Assembly: GCA_046729895.1 (NCBI GenBank)
Contig: JBKPHP010000250.1
Coordinates: forward strand, 1 to 14,772
Length of the DNA: 14,772 bases
DNA from: DASXBA01 sp046729895
Lineage (GTDB): Bacteria; Actinomycetota; Thermoleophilia; Solirubrobacterales; Thermoleophilaceae
Reading direction: 5' to 3'
Below, one piece after another: positions 6,659 through 13,587 of this stretch (position 1 is the stretch's first letter; each line of letters starts with the position of its first letter). The notes beneath the pieces were generated by a model. That model worked only from the letters and a program-made list of their open reading frames with translations. It did not search any database and was not told the origin of the DNA. The position numbers were made by a program, and so were the translations under genes.

Positions 6659-7798
6659 TCATCGCCCGGACCGCCCGACTGAGTCCAGCGAGTCTGGCAG
6701 GCCGAAGCTCTCGAAGGCGACCAGGACGTTCGATGAGTCCATGGGCTGCTCTGGCCAGCGATCGTAGAAGTGGCGATCGCGACTCAGCGTGGATCGCGTG
6801 ATGAAGGAGGTCACCTCCTTGATCTGCCCGCGCCGGTCGACCGTGAGCATGTCGAGCGCAAACGGACGGTAGCGCTGATCCTGCTCATACCAGCAGTAGC
6901 TGCCGACGGCTGCCTGGCCGCTCGCCCAGGCGGGAAGGTGGCGCCAGCGCCAGTCGCCCGAGAGCGGCCCCCGGATCAGGAATCCGGTGAGCGCCTCGCG
7001 ACCGCTGAACCAGGCCGCCAGCGGGGGCATCGACCACGCGGCGTCCTCGGCGAGCATGTCGACGACGGCCTCGACGTCCCCACGCTGCATCGCATCCATG
7101 TAGCCCTCAACGACCTCGCGGAGGCGCTCGTCACCGAGCCCCCGCAGCGTCGCTTGCTGGCTTTGCTCGGGAAGGCGCTCCTCGACCGTCTTTCGGGCGC
7201 GCTGCAGGGCGCTGTTCACCGACGCGGCGCTCGTCTCGAGCGACTCGGCGGCCTCCTGGGCAGAGAAGCCGAGCACGTCCCGGAGGATCAGGGCCGCGCG
7301 CTGGTTGGCGGGGAGATGCTGCAGCGCCGCTACGAACGCCAGCTCCACGCTCTCCCGCACCTCATAGCGGGCCTCAGGTGCGGCAAAGCCGTCCTCGAGG
7401 CCAAGACCCTCGTCCGGGTAGGGCTCGACCCAAACGGACTCGACGGGCGGCAGGCCGAGACCGTCGTGGGGATCTGTGGCCGGGCCGTAGTCGATCGGAA
7501 GCACGCGCTTGGGCCGCCGCTCGATCGCGGTCAGGCACGCGTTGGTGGCGATCCTGTACAGCCACGAGCGGAGCGAGCTTCGCCCCTCGAACTTGGGAAG
7601 GCCGCGCCAGGCACGCAGCGAAGCGTCCTGGAGGGCGTCCTCGGCATCGTGGACCGAGCCGAGCATCCGGTAACAGTGCGCTTGCAGCTCCTTCTGGTGG
7701 GGCTCCAGGAGACGGCGGAACGCCTGCTCGTCGCCCTCGCGGGCCGCCTCCAGCAGCTCTCGCTCCTGCGCCGTGGCGCTTGCGCTCGAGTCAGGCAT
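6659..7798 (-). CDS. SigG-like ECF sigma factor with SnoaL-like C-terminal domain
   Basis: A 379-residue sigma factor. Region 2 spans about residues 24-95 (HCYRMLGSVHDAEDALQDASLRAWRGLPKFEGRSS region, then WLYRIATNAC). The linker holds VESVWVEPYPDE (about 119-130), typical of the SigG/SigX5 subgroup. Region 4 spans about 152-204 (LPANQRAALILRDVLGFSAQEAA). A SnoaL/NTF2-like domain follows at about 226-335 (VEGYMDAMQRGDVEAVVDMLAEDA, WSMPPLAAWFSGREA). In such sigmas the SnoaL tail replaces an anti-sigma factor as the control module. ATG at 7798 has AAGGG immediately before it. A VOC gene lies downstream and a second VOC gene is divergent. From memory, the M. tuberculosis SigG regulon also contains VOC-type genes, which supports a functional link here. 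Confidence 0.9.
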   Translation of the reverse strand: MPDSSASATAQERELLEAAREGDEQAFRRLLEPHQKELQAHCYRMLGSVHDAEDALQDASLRAWRGLPKFEGRSSLRSWLYRIATNACLTAIERRPKRVLPIDYGPATDPHDGLGLPPVESVWVEPYPDEGLGLEDGFAAPEARYEVRESVELAFVAALQHLPANQRAALILRDVLGFSAQEAAESLETSAASVNSALQRARKTVEERLPEQSQQATLRGLGDERLREVVEGYMDAMQRGDVEAVVDMLAEDAAWSMPPLAAWFSGREALTGFLIRGPLSGDWRWRHLPAWASGQAAVGSYCWYEQDQRYRPFALDMLTVDRRGQIKEVTSFITRSTLSRDRHFYDRWPEQPMDSSNVLVAFESFGLPDSLDSVGRSGR

Positions 7799-7834
7799 CC
7801 CTTGCAGGTTAGACCGAGCGCGCGGGCCGGATTG

Positions 7835-7850
7835 ATCGGCCGCGGCCGAT
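7835..7850. promoter_or_regulatory. 16-bp perfect palindrome between the sigma factor and VOC genes
   Basis: ATCGGCCGCGGCCGAT is self-complementary. The symmetry continues outward as ATT (7831-7833) and AAT (7852-7854) after one mismatched position. It sits in the 89-bp divergent region, 37 bases from each start codon. It could be an operator shared by both genes, or a GC-rich palindrome arising by chance in this composition. Confidence 0.4.
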
Positions 7851-7887
7851 TAATTCCGGGATCCGCGCAGGTCCAAGAGGGCAGGGC

Positions 7888-8250
7888 ATGGCCTCAGCCT
7901 TCGCCAATCCCGTCGTCCACCTGGAGCTTCACACCGGCGACCTGCCACGTGCATGCGGGTTCTACACGCGGCTCTGCGGCTGGCGCCCGGAACCGGTCGA
8001 CGCCGGCTGCGGCTCGTACCTCGCGCTCGAGCTCGGCGGCGGACTCGATGGCGGTGTGGTCGAGTGCAACACGCACCGACCGTCGTGGCTGCCTTACGTC
8101 GAGGTCGCCGAGCTGGGCGAGGTCACCGAGCGGGCGCGCCTGCTCGGTGCGGACGTGCTGCTCGGGCCCCGCGAGGGACCGGCCGGCTGGCGAAGCGTCG
8201 TCTCCACTCCCGCCGGTGGCGAGATCGCGTTCTGGCAGCCGAAGCGATGA
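7888..8250 (+). CDS. VOC-family (glyoxalase-fold) protein
   Basis: A 120-residue protein with two VOC modules. The first opens NPVVHLELHTGDLPRACGFYTRLCGW, with probable metal ligand His11 or Glu13. The second has LPYVEVAELGEVTERARLLGADVLLGPREGPAGWRSVVSTPAGGEIAFWQPK, with the closing Glu before AFWQP in the usual ligand position. ATG at 7888 is preceded by AAGAGGG at a good distance. It is divergent from the SigG-like gene and shares a short promoter region containing a palindrome. The substrate is unknown. It differs clearly from the VOC at 6226-6603, so the pair is not a recent duplication. Confidence 0.88.
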   Translation: MASAFANPVVHLELHTGDLPRACGFYTRLCGWRPEPVDAGCGSYLALELGGGLDGGVVECNTHRPSWLPYVEVAELGEVTERARLLGADVLLGPREGPAGWRSVVSTPAGGEIAFWQPKR

Positions 8251-8304
8251 CCGCCCCTCGGTTTCGCCGTCACGGGACGGCCGGGCCGCCCGGGGCTCGA
8301 GCAG

Positions 8305-8430
8305 CTAGTCGCCCCCTCGCCGGCGGTCCCTGATCTGCACGATGGCCAGCCAGATCAAGAACCCGATCACCGGGGCGAAGTAACCGAGGCTGACCAGCCA
8401 GTGGCCCGCATGAGCGACCACGAAGGTCAT
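8305..8430 (-). CDS. 41-residue membrane protein, last gene of a four-gene operon
   Basis: A short frame reads MTFVVAHAGHWLVSLGYF, then a hydrophobic run through FLIWLAIVQI, and ends in the charged tail RDRRRGGD before TAG. This gives one transmembrane helix with a positive C-terminus, so the tail should face the cytoplasm. Its ATG (8430) overlaps the TGA of the polytopic membrane gene as ATGA, the same coupling seen one gene upstream, which is the strongest sign that it is real. No family is recognised. It may be a small subunit or stabiliser of the large membrane protein. Being under 60 residues, it is easy to miss in automatic gene calls. Confidence 0.75.
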   Translation of the reverse strand: MTFVVAHAGHWLVSLGYFAPVIGFLIWLAIVQIRDRRRGGD

Positions 8431-9833
8431 GTGTTCGCCTGCGAGAGTAGCCAGAGGGCCAAGCTCGTGAAGCCGATCATCACCCCGAGCATCCAGTACT
8501 GCGAGCGCACCGCGAGCTTCGCGCGGTCATAGATGGCGAGCGCACGGTCGTGGGCGAGGGTCAGGCCGGCCACGTGCCCGGCCACCACGAAGCCGACCTG
8601 GCAGTACCAGGTCTGGTTAGACGAGATGACGCCGAAGTTGATCGCCCTGCCGGCGGTGCCGAAGATGTCCGACCCGTTGCCGAGCGGATCGGAGGCCAGG
8701 AAGCCGGGCTGGGGGACCGGGTGCAGGACGACGACCCCCTGGCCCTGGAAGAGCAGCAGCGTCAGGTAGTGCGCGGACACATACGCGAGCGCGATGGGGA
8801 CCAGTGTGTGCGCGAAGGTCCCGGCCAGCCGGCGCGAGGAGAACCCACCGCCCACGGTGCGGGCGCCGGCCACCCCCAGCCTGTAGAAGCCGTAGATGGT
8901 GAGGACCGCCGCAAGCAGGCCGACGAAGAACGAGGCCTCGAGCGCGTGCTCCGGGCTGATTCCAATCGACTCGAAGGAGTTGGCCAGGTCGGGGGCGAGG
9001 TTCGTCCAGATCGGGGCCTCAGCGGCGCCGTCGAACGTCACGGAGCCGATCATCACCGCCACCAGCGGGACGGTGCCGGGCAGCGGCTCCAGGGCGCTTA
9101 GTCCCGAGAGTGGCTTGCGCAGCCCGATCCGGCTGCCGCGACGCTCGACGGGAGAGATCCGCGAGAACAGATTGAAGTAGACGGAGAAGGCCTCGCCGCG
9201 GTCGATCCAGGCCTCCACGCCATACAGCGCCATGCCCACGAACGTGAGCGCGGAGTACACGAGCGCGGCTATCGCGACGTTCTCCGGCTTGCTGCCGTTC
9301 GAAACGACGAGCTCCATCGTCGCGAAAGCGAAGATCCCTACTGCCGCCGGCCAGCGGCCGAGCCGCTCGGGGTAGGTGAGCGGCGCCGGAATCGGCCCCC
9401 TGGCGGCCGCCTGCGCCACTCCGGCGACGGCGCGCCCGATCGCCCGCCAGGGGTTGAAGGCGCGGAACAGGTCGCCGAAGAGCACGCTCATCGGCACGAG
9501 GCCCACCCAGAAGATCACGTATACGAACGTGGGCGCGAAATTGGCGGTCGAGCTCTGCGTTCCGTCGAAGCCGCTGTAGACCACGAGGCCGAGCAGGAGC
9601 ACGCCCACCACCCCACAGAGCACGTCCACGGGGCGGCTCGTCAGGACTCGGCCGAGAGCGGCGGGCAGCGGCCGCCACCCCTCATCCTGGAGCCGCGGGT
9701 CCGGCCAGAGCACGGCAAGCGCCACGAACGAGATCACCAGTACCATCGCCGCCGCCCACCCGAACAGCCACTCCGGGATCGGCAGGTCGGAGCGGACGAC
9801 CAGGCCATGGGCGATCAGCAGCACTCCGCTCAT
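8427..9833 (-). CDS. Polytopic integral membrane protein (family often labelled fenitrothion hydrolase-like)
   Basis: A 468-residue protein with roughly ten to twelve hydrophobic segments and no signal beyond the first helix. Notable blocks are VLFGDLFRAFNPWRAIGRAV after the third or fourth helix, EAWIDRGEAFSVYFNLFSRISP, and near the end SNQTWYCQVGFVVAGHVAGLTLAHDRAL, with polar and His residues that could bind a metal or substrate. From memory, related actinobacterial proteins carry the automatic name fenitrothion hydrolase; that name says little about the natural role. It overlaps the upstream cupredoxin-fold gene and the downstream 41-residue gene by ATGA, so the three are made together and may form one complex. 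Catalytic activity is not shown by the sequence. Confidence 0.7.
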   Translation of the reverse strand: MSGVLLIAHGLVVRSDLPIPEWLFGWAAAMVLVISFVALAVLWPDPRLQDEGWRPLPAALGRVLTSRPVDVLCGVVGVLLLGLVVYSGFDGTQSSTANFAPTFVYVIFWVGLVPMSVLFGDLFRAFNPWRAIGRAVAGVAQAAARGPIPAPLTYPERLGRWPAAVGIFAFATMELVVSNGSKPENVAIAALVYSALTFVGMALYGVEAWIDRGEAFSVYFNLFSRISPVERRGSRIGLRKPLSGLSALEPLPGTVPLVAVMIGSVTFDGAAEAPIWTNLAPDLANSFESIGISPEHALEASFFVGLLAAVLTIYGFYRLGVAGARTVGGGFSSRRLAGTFAHTLVPIALAYVSAHYLTLLLFQGQGVVVLHPVPQPGFLASDPLGNGSDIFGTAGRAINFGVISSNQTWYCQVGFVVAGHVAGLTLAHDRALAIYDRAKLAVRSQYWMLGVMIGFTSLALWLLSQANT

Positions 9834-10234
9834 CCCGGCCGCACCTGGAGGCTGGCGATCTTTGTGCCCATCTGCTCGAGCTCGATCTCGAAGGCTCCCT
9901 CGATCCCGGCCTTGAACCTGAACGCAGCGGGGCGGCCGGGCGCCATGTCGCGCTTCAGGTCGTAGCCGTGCACGTGGATCTCCTGCCAGGTGTCCGCGGA
10001 GCTGACCGTCAGCCGGACGGTCTCCCCTTTGGTGACGGTGATCGTGCGGACTCCGCCTACCGGTTTGCCGCCGCGAACCGTGAGCCGCTGGACGGCGGGC
10101 GCGCGCGGCGCTCCGGCCGTACTGGTCGGCGACTGGCCGCCGCCGCCGTTGTCATCCGACCGGATCAATATGAAAGCGACCACGGCCACGATCAGCGCGG
10201 CTGAGATCAGGGCGATTCGCCCGTTCCTGGACAC
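9830..10234 (-). CDS. Membrane-anchored cupredoxin-fold protein
   Basis: A 134-residue protein. An N-terminal hydrophobic helix (about residues 7-22, IALISAALIVAVVAFILI) acts as an uncleaved anchor or signal. A Gly/Ser/Thr-rich linker and a cupredoxin-like domain of about 85 residues follow (VTKGETVRLTVSSADTWQEIHVHGYDLKRDMAPG, then FEIELEQMGTKIASLQV). The HVHGYD motif is preserved, but the C-terminal Cys ligand of a type 1 site is absent, so it may bind copper differently or be structural. The GTG at 10234 was chosen because GAGGAGGAA (complement 10241-10249) precedes it at ideal spacing. The open frame runs much further upstream, but that part overlaps the previous gene. Its stop overlaps the next ATG. 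Confidence 0.82.
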   Translation of the reverse strand: MSRNGRIALISAALIVAVVAFILIRSDDNGGGGQSPTSTAGAPRAPAVQRLTVRGGKPVGGVRTITVTKGETVRLTVSSADTWQEIHVHGYDLKRDMAPGRPAAFRFKAGIEGAFEIELEQMGTKIASLQVRPG

Positions 10235-10240
10235 GTCGAT

Positions 10241-10249
10241 TTCCTCCTC
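10241..10249 (-). promoter_or_regulatory. Strong ribosome binding site fixing the cupredoxin-fold start
   Basis: GAGGAGGAA on the minus strand lies a few bases before the GTG at 10234. It decides against the much longer upstream open frame as the true protein. Confidence 0.8.
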
Positions 10250-10263
10250 GAGGCGGGTTTGCC

Positions 10264-10282
10264 GCTCCGGCGTCGCCGGAGC
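10264..10282 (-). other. 8-bp stem-loop between two operon genes
   Basis: GCTCCGGC and GCCGGAGC pair around a 3-base loop (GTC) between the stop of the 199-residue gene and the cupredoxin ribosome site. No T-run follows on either strand, so it is more likely an mRNA-stability or attenuation element than a terminator. Confidence 0.4.
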
Positions 10283-10287
10283 CTCAC

Positions 10288-10887
10288 TCAGGAGGTGGCG
10301 GGAGGGGCTCTGCCCGCCAGGTGGCGGGCGAGCACCGATGCGGCTTGGCGCGCCGGACGCCAGACCGGGGGGCTGGCCGGCCCAGGCCGCACCCGGCGCC
10401 GCCGGGCGCGCCGGATCGCCGCCCGTACCACTCCGCCCGCCCAGCGCAGGGCGCAGGCGACGAGCGCGCCTAGTACGAGCGCCAGCGGGAGCGCCAGCAG
10501 ACCGCCCCCGGAGAGCGGGTCGTGCACCGGACCGCCCGCGAGCGCGGATTCGAGCAGCTCCTGACCGATGAAGACGAGGACGAGCCCGATGGTCGAGGCG
10601 AGCCATGCGAGCGCGAACCCGCGGGGCGCAGCTTCGCCCTCGCCGTCGTCCCGCGCCCCTGCAACCCGCAGGGCCAGCTGCCCCGCCGCCAGTCCGAAGA
10701 GGAGCACGACGCCAGTCGCCGCGAACGGGATGTAGGCGTGGTCCGCCTGCTCGACACCGTCTGCCGGCGCGAGCAGGTAGCGAAGCTGGTGGAGAGCCAG
10801 CGCCGCCACCGCCAGGAGAGCGGGCCCGCGAACTCTGGAGCGGCTGGCCGGCATGGCTTGGCGGGAGTATGGCAGGAGCCCCTTCAC
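10288..10887 (-). CDS. Multi-pass membrane protein of unknown function, first gene of operon
   Basis: A 199-residue Ala/Leu-rich protein with four or five hydrophobic helices: PALLAVAALALHQLRYLLA, IPFAATGVVLLFGLAAGQLAL, FALAWLASTIGLVLVFIGQELL and LLALPLALVLGALVACAL. It ends in a very basic Arg-rich tail. I recognise no family. The His-Gln-Leu-Arg-Tyr run in helix 1 and the Gln-Glu in helix 3 are buried polar residues worth noting. The start is uncertain: GTG at 10887 or ATG at 10854 (MPASRSRVRG), neither with a good ribosome site. It lies 53 bases upstream of the cupredoxin-fold gene on the same strand and probably shares its transcript. It is divergent from the phoX-like gene. Confidence 0.65.
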   Translation of the reverse strand: MKGLLPYSRQAMPASRSRVRGPALLAVAALALHQLRYLLAPADGVEQADHAYIPFAATGVVLLFGLAAGQLALRVAGARDDGEGEAAPRGFALAWLASTIGLVLVFIGQELLESALAGGPVHDPLSGGGLLALPLALVLGALVACALRWAGGVVRAAIRRARRRRVRPGPASPPVWRPARQAASVLARHLAGRAPPATS

Positions 10888-10926
10888 GAGCTCGAAACAG
10901 GCCGGTCACAGCCCCGCGACCGGATC
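10883..10926 (+). promoter_or_regulatory. Weak candidate Pho-box array upstream of the phoX-like gene
   Basis: Four 11-bp steps begin TTCACG (10883), GAAACA (10894), GTCACA (10905) and GCGACC (10916). Each has AC at steps 4-5, the same phase and spacing as the two clear arrays at 13128 and 13601. It lies in the region between the divergent membrane operon and phoX, about 140 bp from the phoX start. It is degenerate and may be chance. Confidence 0.35.
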
Positions 10927-11064
10927 TCGCTCCTCGCGCGCCATCCTCGCCGTATGGAGCTTCGGGCTGATGACCGGCGTGCCTGGTCGCTGCGGGAGCC
11001 GGCCTGCGGACGGGACCTCGGCCACGAGTTGGTCGGGCGCCCGCCGGTCGCCGGCTAGCGTTCC

Positions 11065-12255
11065 GTGCGAGTGGAGCAACGACAGCCGCCGGCGTACCGG
11101 AGGAGGGAGTTCATCGGGCTGGCCGCCGGCGGCGTAGCGGCGGTGAGCCTCGGCGCCGGCTTCTGGAAGGTAGTCCTCCAAGGTGCTCACAAGACGCACC
11201 GCGGGGAAACGGGCTATGGCCCGCTGCGGCCGCCGGACGAGCACGGGATCCGCTTGCCCGAGGGCTTCCGCTCCCAGGTGATCGCACGCGGCGGGGGGCT
11301 TGTCCCGGACAGCGACTATCGCTGGCATACCGCCTCGGACGGGGCTGCGACCTTCCCAACCGATGACGGCGGCTGGATCCTCGTCTCCAACTCCGAGGAG
11401 CTGAAGGGCGGGGCGAGTGCGATTCGCTTCGGCTCCGCCGGCCAGATCCGTGACGCCTACCGGATCCTCGACGGCACCACACAGAACTGCTCCGGCGGCG
11501 GGACGCCCTGGGGCACCTGGCTCTCCTGCGAGGAGGTCGAGGGCGGCTATGTCTGGGAGTGCGACCCGACCGGGCGCCACCGCGCGCGCCGGCTCCCCGC
11601 GCTCGGGGTCTTCAAGCACGAGGCCGCCGCGGTGGACCCCCGCGAGCGGCGCGTCTACTTGACTGAGGATCTAAAGGACGGTCTGCTCTACCGCTTTACG
11701 CCGACCCACTGGCCGAGCCTGGAGGCGGGCCTGCTCGACGCCGCCAGCGTCTCGGCCGGAGGCTCGGTCTCCTGGACCGAGGTGCCCGATCCCGCGGCCC
11801 GCTCCAGGGAGACCCGCGACCAGCTGCCGGCCGCCGCCCGTTTCAAGCGCGCGGAGGGCATCTGGTACGACGACGGAACGGTGTTCATCGCCACGACGGC
11901 CGACAGCCGGGTGCACGCCTACGACGTCCGCCGCCAGCGGATCGAGGTGATCTATGACGGCCTGGCCTCCGTCGAGGCGCCCCTCTTGCGGGTCGATCAG
12001 CTGACGGGCTCGCGTGCGGGCGAGCTGTTCGTGTGCGAGGACATCGCCACGGAGGAGATCGACATCGGGGTCATCGACCGCTCCGGAGCCGTCAGCCGCT
12101 TCCTGTCGGTGACGGGCCGCGAGCACGAGGGCTCAGAGCTCACTGGCGCCACCTTCGACCCCTCGGGCCGCCGGCTCTACTTCTCATCCCAGCGCGCGTT
12201 CCGGACCGGCGCGATCTACGTGATCAGCGGACCCTTTCGGCAGCCTCGGGCGTGA
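11065..12255 (+). CDS. phoX: PhoX-like (DUF839) Tat-exported phosphatase
   Basis: A 396-residue protein with a twin-arginine signal (YRRREFIGLAAGG, residues 11-23, then a hydrophobic stretch to about 33). This predicts folded export, as usual for PhoX. The body matches the PhoX/DUF839 beta-propeller: a GTWLSCEE block near residue 150 (its Cys is the likely iron ligand), HEAAAVDPRERRVYLTEDL near 185, EGIWYDDGTVFIATT near 264, and GATFDPSGRRLYFSSQR near the end. PhoX enzymes are iron/calcium-dependent alkaline phosphatases releasing Pi from organic esters. It is shorter than classic PhoX (about 600 residues), so strict substrate range is uncertain. GTG at 11065 or 11071 starts it, with no clear ribosome site. 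Its 3' end overlaps the convergent response-regulator gene by 32 bases. The pst/pho neighbours support a phosphate role. Confidence 0.72.
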   Translation: MRVEQRQPPAYRRREFIGLAAGGVAAVSLGAGFWKVVLQGAHKTHRGETGYGPLRPPDEHGIRLPEGFRSQVIARGGGLVPDSDYRWHTASDGAATFPTDDGGWILVSNSEELKGGASAIRFGSAGQIRDAYRILDGTTQNCSGGGTPWGTWLSCEEVEGGYVWECDPTGRHRARRLPALGVFKHEAAAVDPRERRVYLTEDLKDGLLYRFTPTHWPSLEAGLLDAASVSAGGSVSWTEVPDPAARSRETRDQLPAAARFKRAEGIWYDDGTVFIATTADSRVHAYDVRRQRIEVIYDGLASVEAPLLRVDQLTGSRAGELFVCEDIATEEIDIGVIDRSGAVSRFLSVTGREHEGSELTGATFDPSGRRLYFSSQRAFRTGAIYVISGPFRQPRA

Positions 12256-13027
12256 TCACGGGACTCGCCGCTGCCTCGGGCTCTTCGGTAGCCGCCGCGG
12301 CAGGCAGGGCAGTGTGCTCGCCGGTCGACTGCGACTCCGGCTCGAAGCGGTAGCCCACGCCGAAGTGCGTGTGCACGTACTCCCAGTCGGGGGAAGCCTT
12401 CTCTAGCTTCTGCCGGACCTTGCGGATGAAGACGTCGACCGAGCGGTCGCCGTGCGCCATGGCGTAGCCCCACACGGACTGGTAGATCTCCTCTCGCTGC
12501 AGCACCTTGCCGTGCGCCTTCGCGAGAAGCTGCAAGACCTCGAACTCGCGCCGTGTGAGGTCGACGCTGCGGCCGGCGGCGAAGGCCTGGAACTGGTCGG
12601 CCCGGATCTCGAGCCCGCCCACCACGAGCGGCGCCTCGTCGACCCTGGCGGAGGCGCGCTTGCGTCGCCGAACGACCGCCTCGACGCGTGCGAGGACTTC
12701 CTCCGGGTGGCAGGGCTTCGAGACCCAGTCGTCGGCCCCGAGCCTCAGGCCGCGCACACGCTGTGCGACCGTCGAGCGACCCGTGCACACGACGATTCCC
12801 ATGCCCGGCAGCGCCGCTGACAACTGCTCCACGTAGTCACATGCGCCCTCGCGGAGCACCGCGAGGTCGACCACCAGCGCGTTGACCCGCATCGCCACGA
12901 CCTCCTCCGCGCGCGGAGGCGACTCCAGCCGGCGGTATTGCCAGCCGAGGTCGTCCGCTCGCTTCGCGAGCACGCGGACGAAGCCGGAGTCGGTGTCGAG
13001 GATCGCTATCCGGAGGGGGTCGGACAT
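12224..13027 (-). CDS. PhoB/OmpR-type response regulator
   Basis: A 267-residue two-domain regulator. The receiver (about 5-122) keeps the phosphorylation set: Asp11/Asp13, phospho-acceptor Asp54 (ALVVDL), Thr82 (VCTGRS) and Lys104 (VSKP). The winged-helix DNA-binding domain (about 134-232) has LTRREFEVLQLLAKAHGKVLQREEIYQSVWG and ends YVHTHFGVGYRFEPE. An Ala/Pro/Glu-rich tail of about 35 residues follows, coded where the gene overlaps the 3' end of phoX. ATG at 13027 with AGGGAA just upstream is the start; the longer open frame upstream runs into the divergent promoter and gene. The phoX, pstS and Pho-box context suggests it is the phosphate-response regulator, but no sensor kinase is adjacent in this window. 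Confidence 0.88.
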   Translation of the reverse strand: MSDPLRIAILDTDSGFVRVLAKRADDLGWQYRRLESPPRAEEVVAMRVNALVVDLAVLREGACDYVEQLSAALPGMGIVVCTGRSTVAQRVRGLRLGADDWVSKPCHPEEVLARVEAVVRRRKRASARVDEAPLVVGGLEIRADQFQAFAAGRSVDLTRREFEVLQLLAKAHGKVLQREEIYQSVWGYAMAHGDRSVDVFIRKVRQKLEKASPDWEYVHTHFGVGYRFEPESQSTGEHTALPAAAATEEPEAAASPVITPEAAERVR

Positions 13028-13127
13028 TTCCCTGCTGCAGTCCGGGCCTCGAGAGGGAAGCGCCGTGCGGCGCGCTGAGTTCCCATTCGCCCGCCAGTCT
13101 ACGCGAGCGATCCGCCGTTTGGCCCTC

Positions 13128-13171
13128 TTTACAGGTTCTTCACACCCCATCAACGCCCAAATAACGGCATT
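13128..13171 (+). promoter_or_regulatory. Four 11-bp-spaced repeats, probable Pho box of the receiver-less regulator
   Basis: Repeats start at 13128 (TTTACA), 13139 (TTCACA), 13150 (TCAACG) and 13161 (ATAACG). All have AC at steps 4-5. Eleven-base direct repeats are the hallmark of PhoB/PhoP sites. The array ends 30 bases before the ATG at 13202. The last repeat can also be read as part of a -10 element about 15-16 bases after TTCACA. The divergent response regulator starts about 100 bases the other way. Confidence 0.7.
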
Positions 13172-13201
13172 TGGGAGCGCCGGTGGCAAGGTCACACCAC
13201 C

Positions 13202-13537
13202 ATGGCAGTGGCGACGAACGGCACCATCCTTCGTGCGGGGGCCCTCGAGATCCGCCCGGAGGAGTTCCTGGTCCGCGCCGCCGGCCGGCCCCTCCGGCTC
13301 ACCGTCCGCGAGCTCCAGCTGCTCACCGCGCTCGCGAAGCGCAGCGGCCGCATCGTAAGCCGCGAGGAGCTCTACACCGAGGTCTGGGGCGAGCCCTTCC
13401 GCAAATCGGATCGGTCCGTGGACGTCTACGTGGGCAAGCTGCGGCACAAGCTGGAGGATGCGCTCCCCGCCAGCAGCTTCATCCACACCCATTTCGGCTT
13501 TGGCTACAGGTTCAAGCCGGAGCGGAAGGTCCCATAG
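13202..13537 (+). CDS. Receiver-less PhoB/OmpR-type DNA-binding protein
   Basis: A 111-residue protein consisting only of a winged-helix trans_reg_C domain (about 12-108): LRLTVRELQLLTALAKRSGRIVSREELYTEVWG, DRSVDVYVGKLRHKLED and IHTHFGFGYRFKPE. By eye about half of its residues match the DNA-binding domain of the divergent response regulator, so the two probably recognise similar sites. It has no receiver and thus no phosphorylation switch. It could act constitutively, compete with the full regulator, or be controlled by its own amount. ATG at 13202 has AAGGT about nine bases upstream. Its promoter carries a Pho-box-like array, as does the next gene, pstS, 164 bases downstream on the same strand. 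No frame disruption suggests a decayed full-length regulator. Confidence 0.88.
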   Translation: MAVATNGTILRAGALEIRPEEFLVRAAGRPLRLTVRELQLLTALAKRSGRIVSREELYTEVWGEPFRKSDRSVDVYVGKLRHKLEDALPASSFIHTHFGFGYRFKPERKVP

Positions 13538-13587
13538 GCTCCGGTCGGCGCGGGAGTGGAAGGCTCCCTGGCGCTCCGCCGCCACCC

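Noticed and set aside
8281..8293. Hairpin CCGGG/CCCGG between convergent genes as a terminator
   Set aside because: Only five pairs, with no T-run on either side; common by chance at this GC content.
6770..8308. A 512-codon open frame on the plus strand
   Set aside because: It lies antisense to the SigG-like gene and out of frame with the VOC gene. Its product is low-complexity Arg/Gly/Ala with no recognisable domain, as expected for the complement of a high-GC gene.
10235..10909. N-terminal extension of the cupredoxin-fold gene to 359 residues
   Set aside because: The extra part is Pro/Arg/Gly-rich nonsense overlapping the 199-residue membrane gene, while a strong ribosome site marks GTG 10234.
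13552..13568. GGGAG/CTCCC stem after the receiver-less regulator as a terminator
   Set aside because: Five pairs with a 7-base loop and no T-run; too weak to support.
13028..13585. N-terminal extension of the response regulator to 453 residues
   Set aside because: It would be antisense to the receiver-less regulator and its promoter. The receiver domain begins naturally at ATG 13027.
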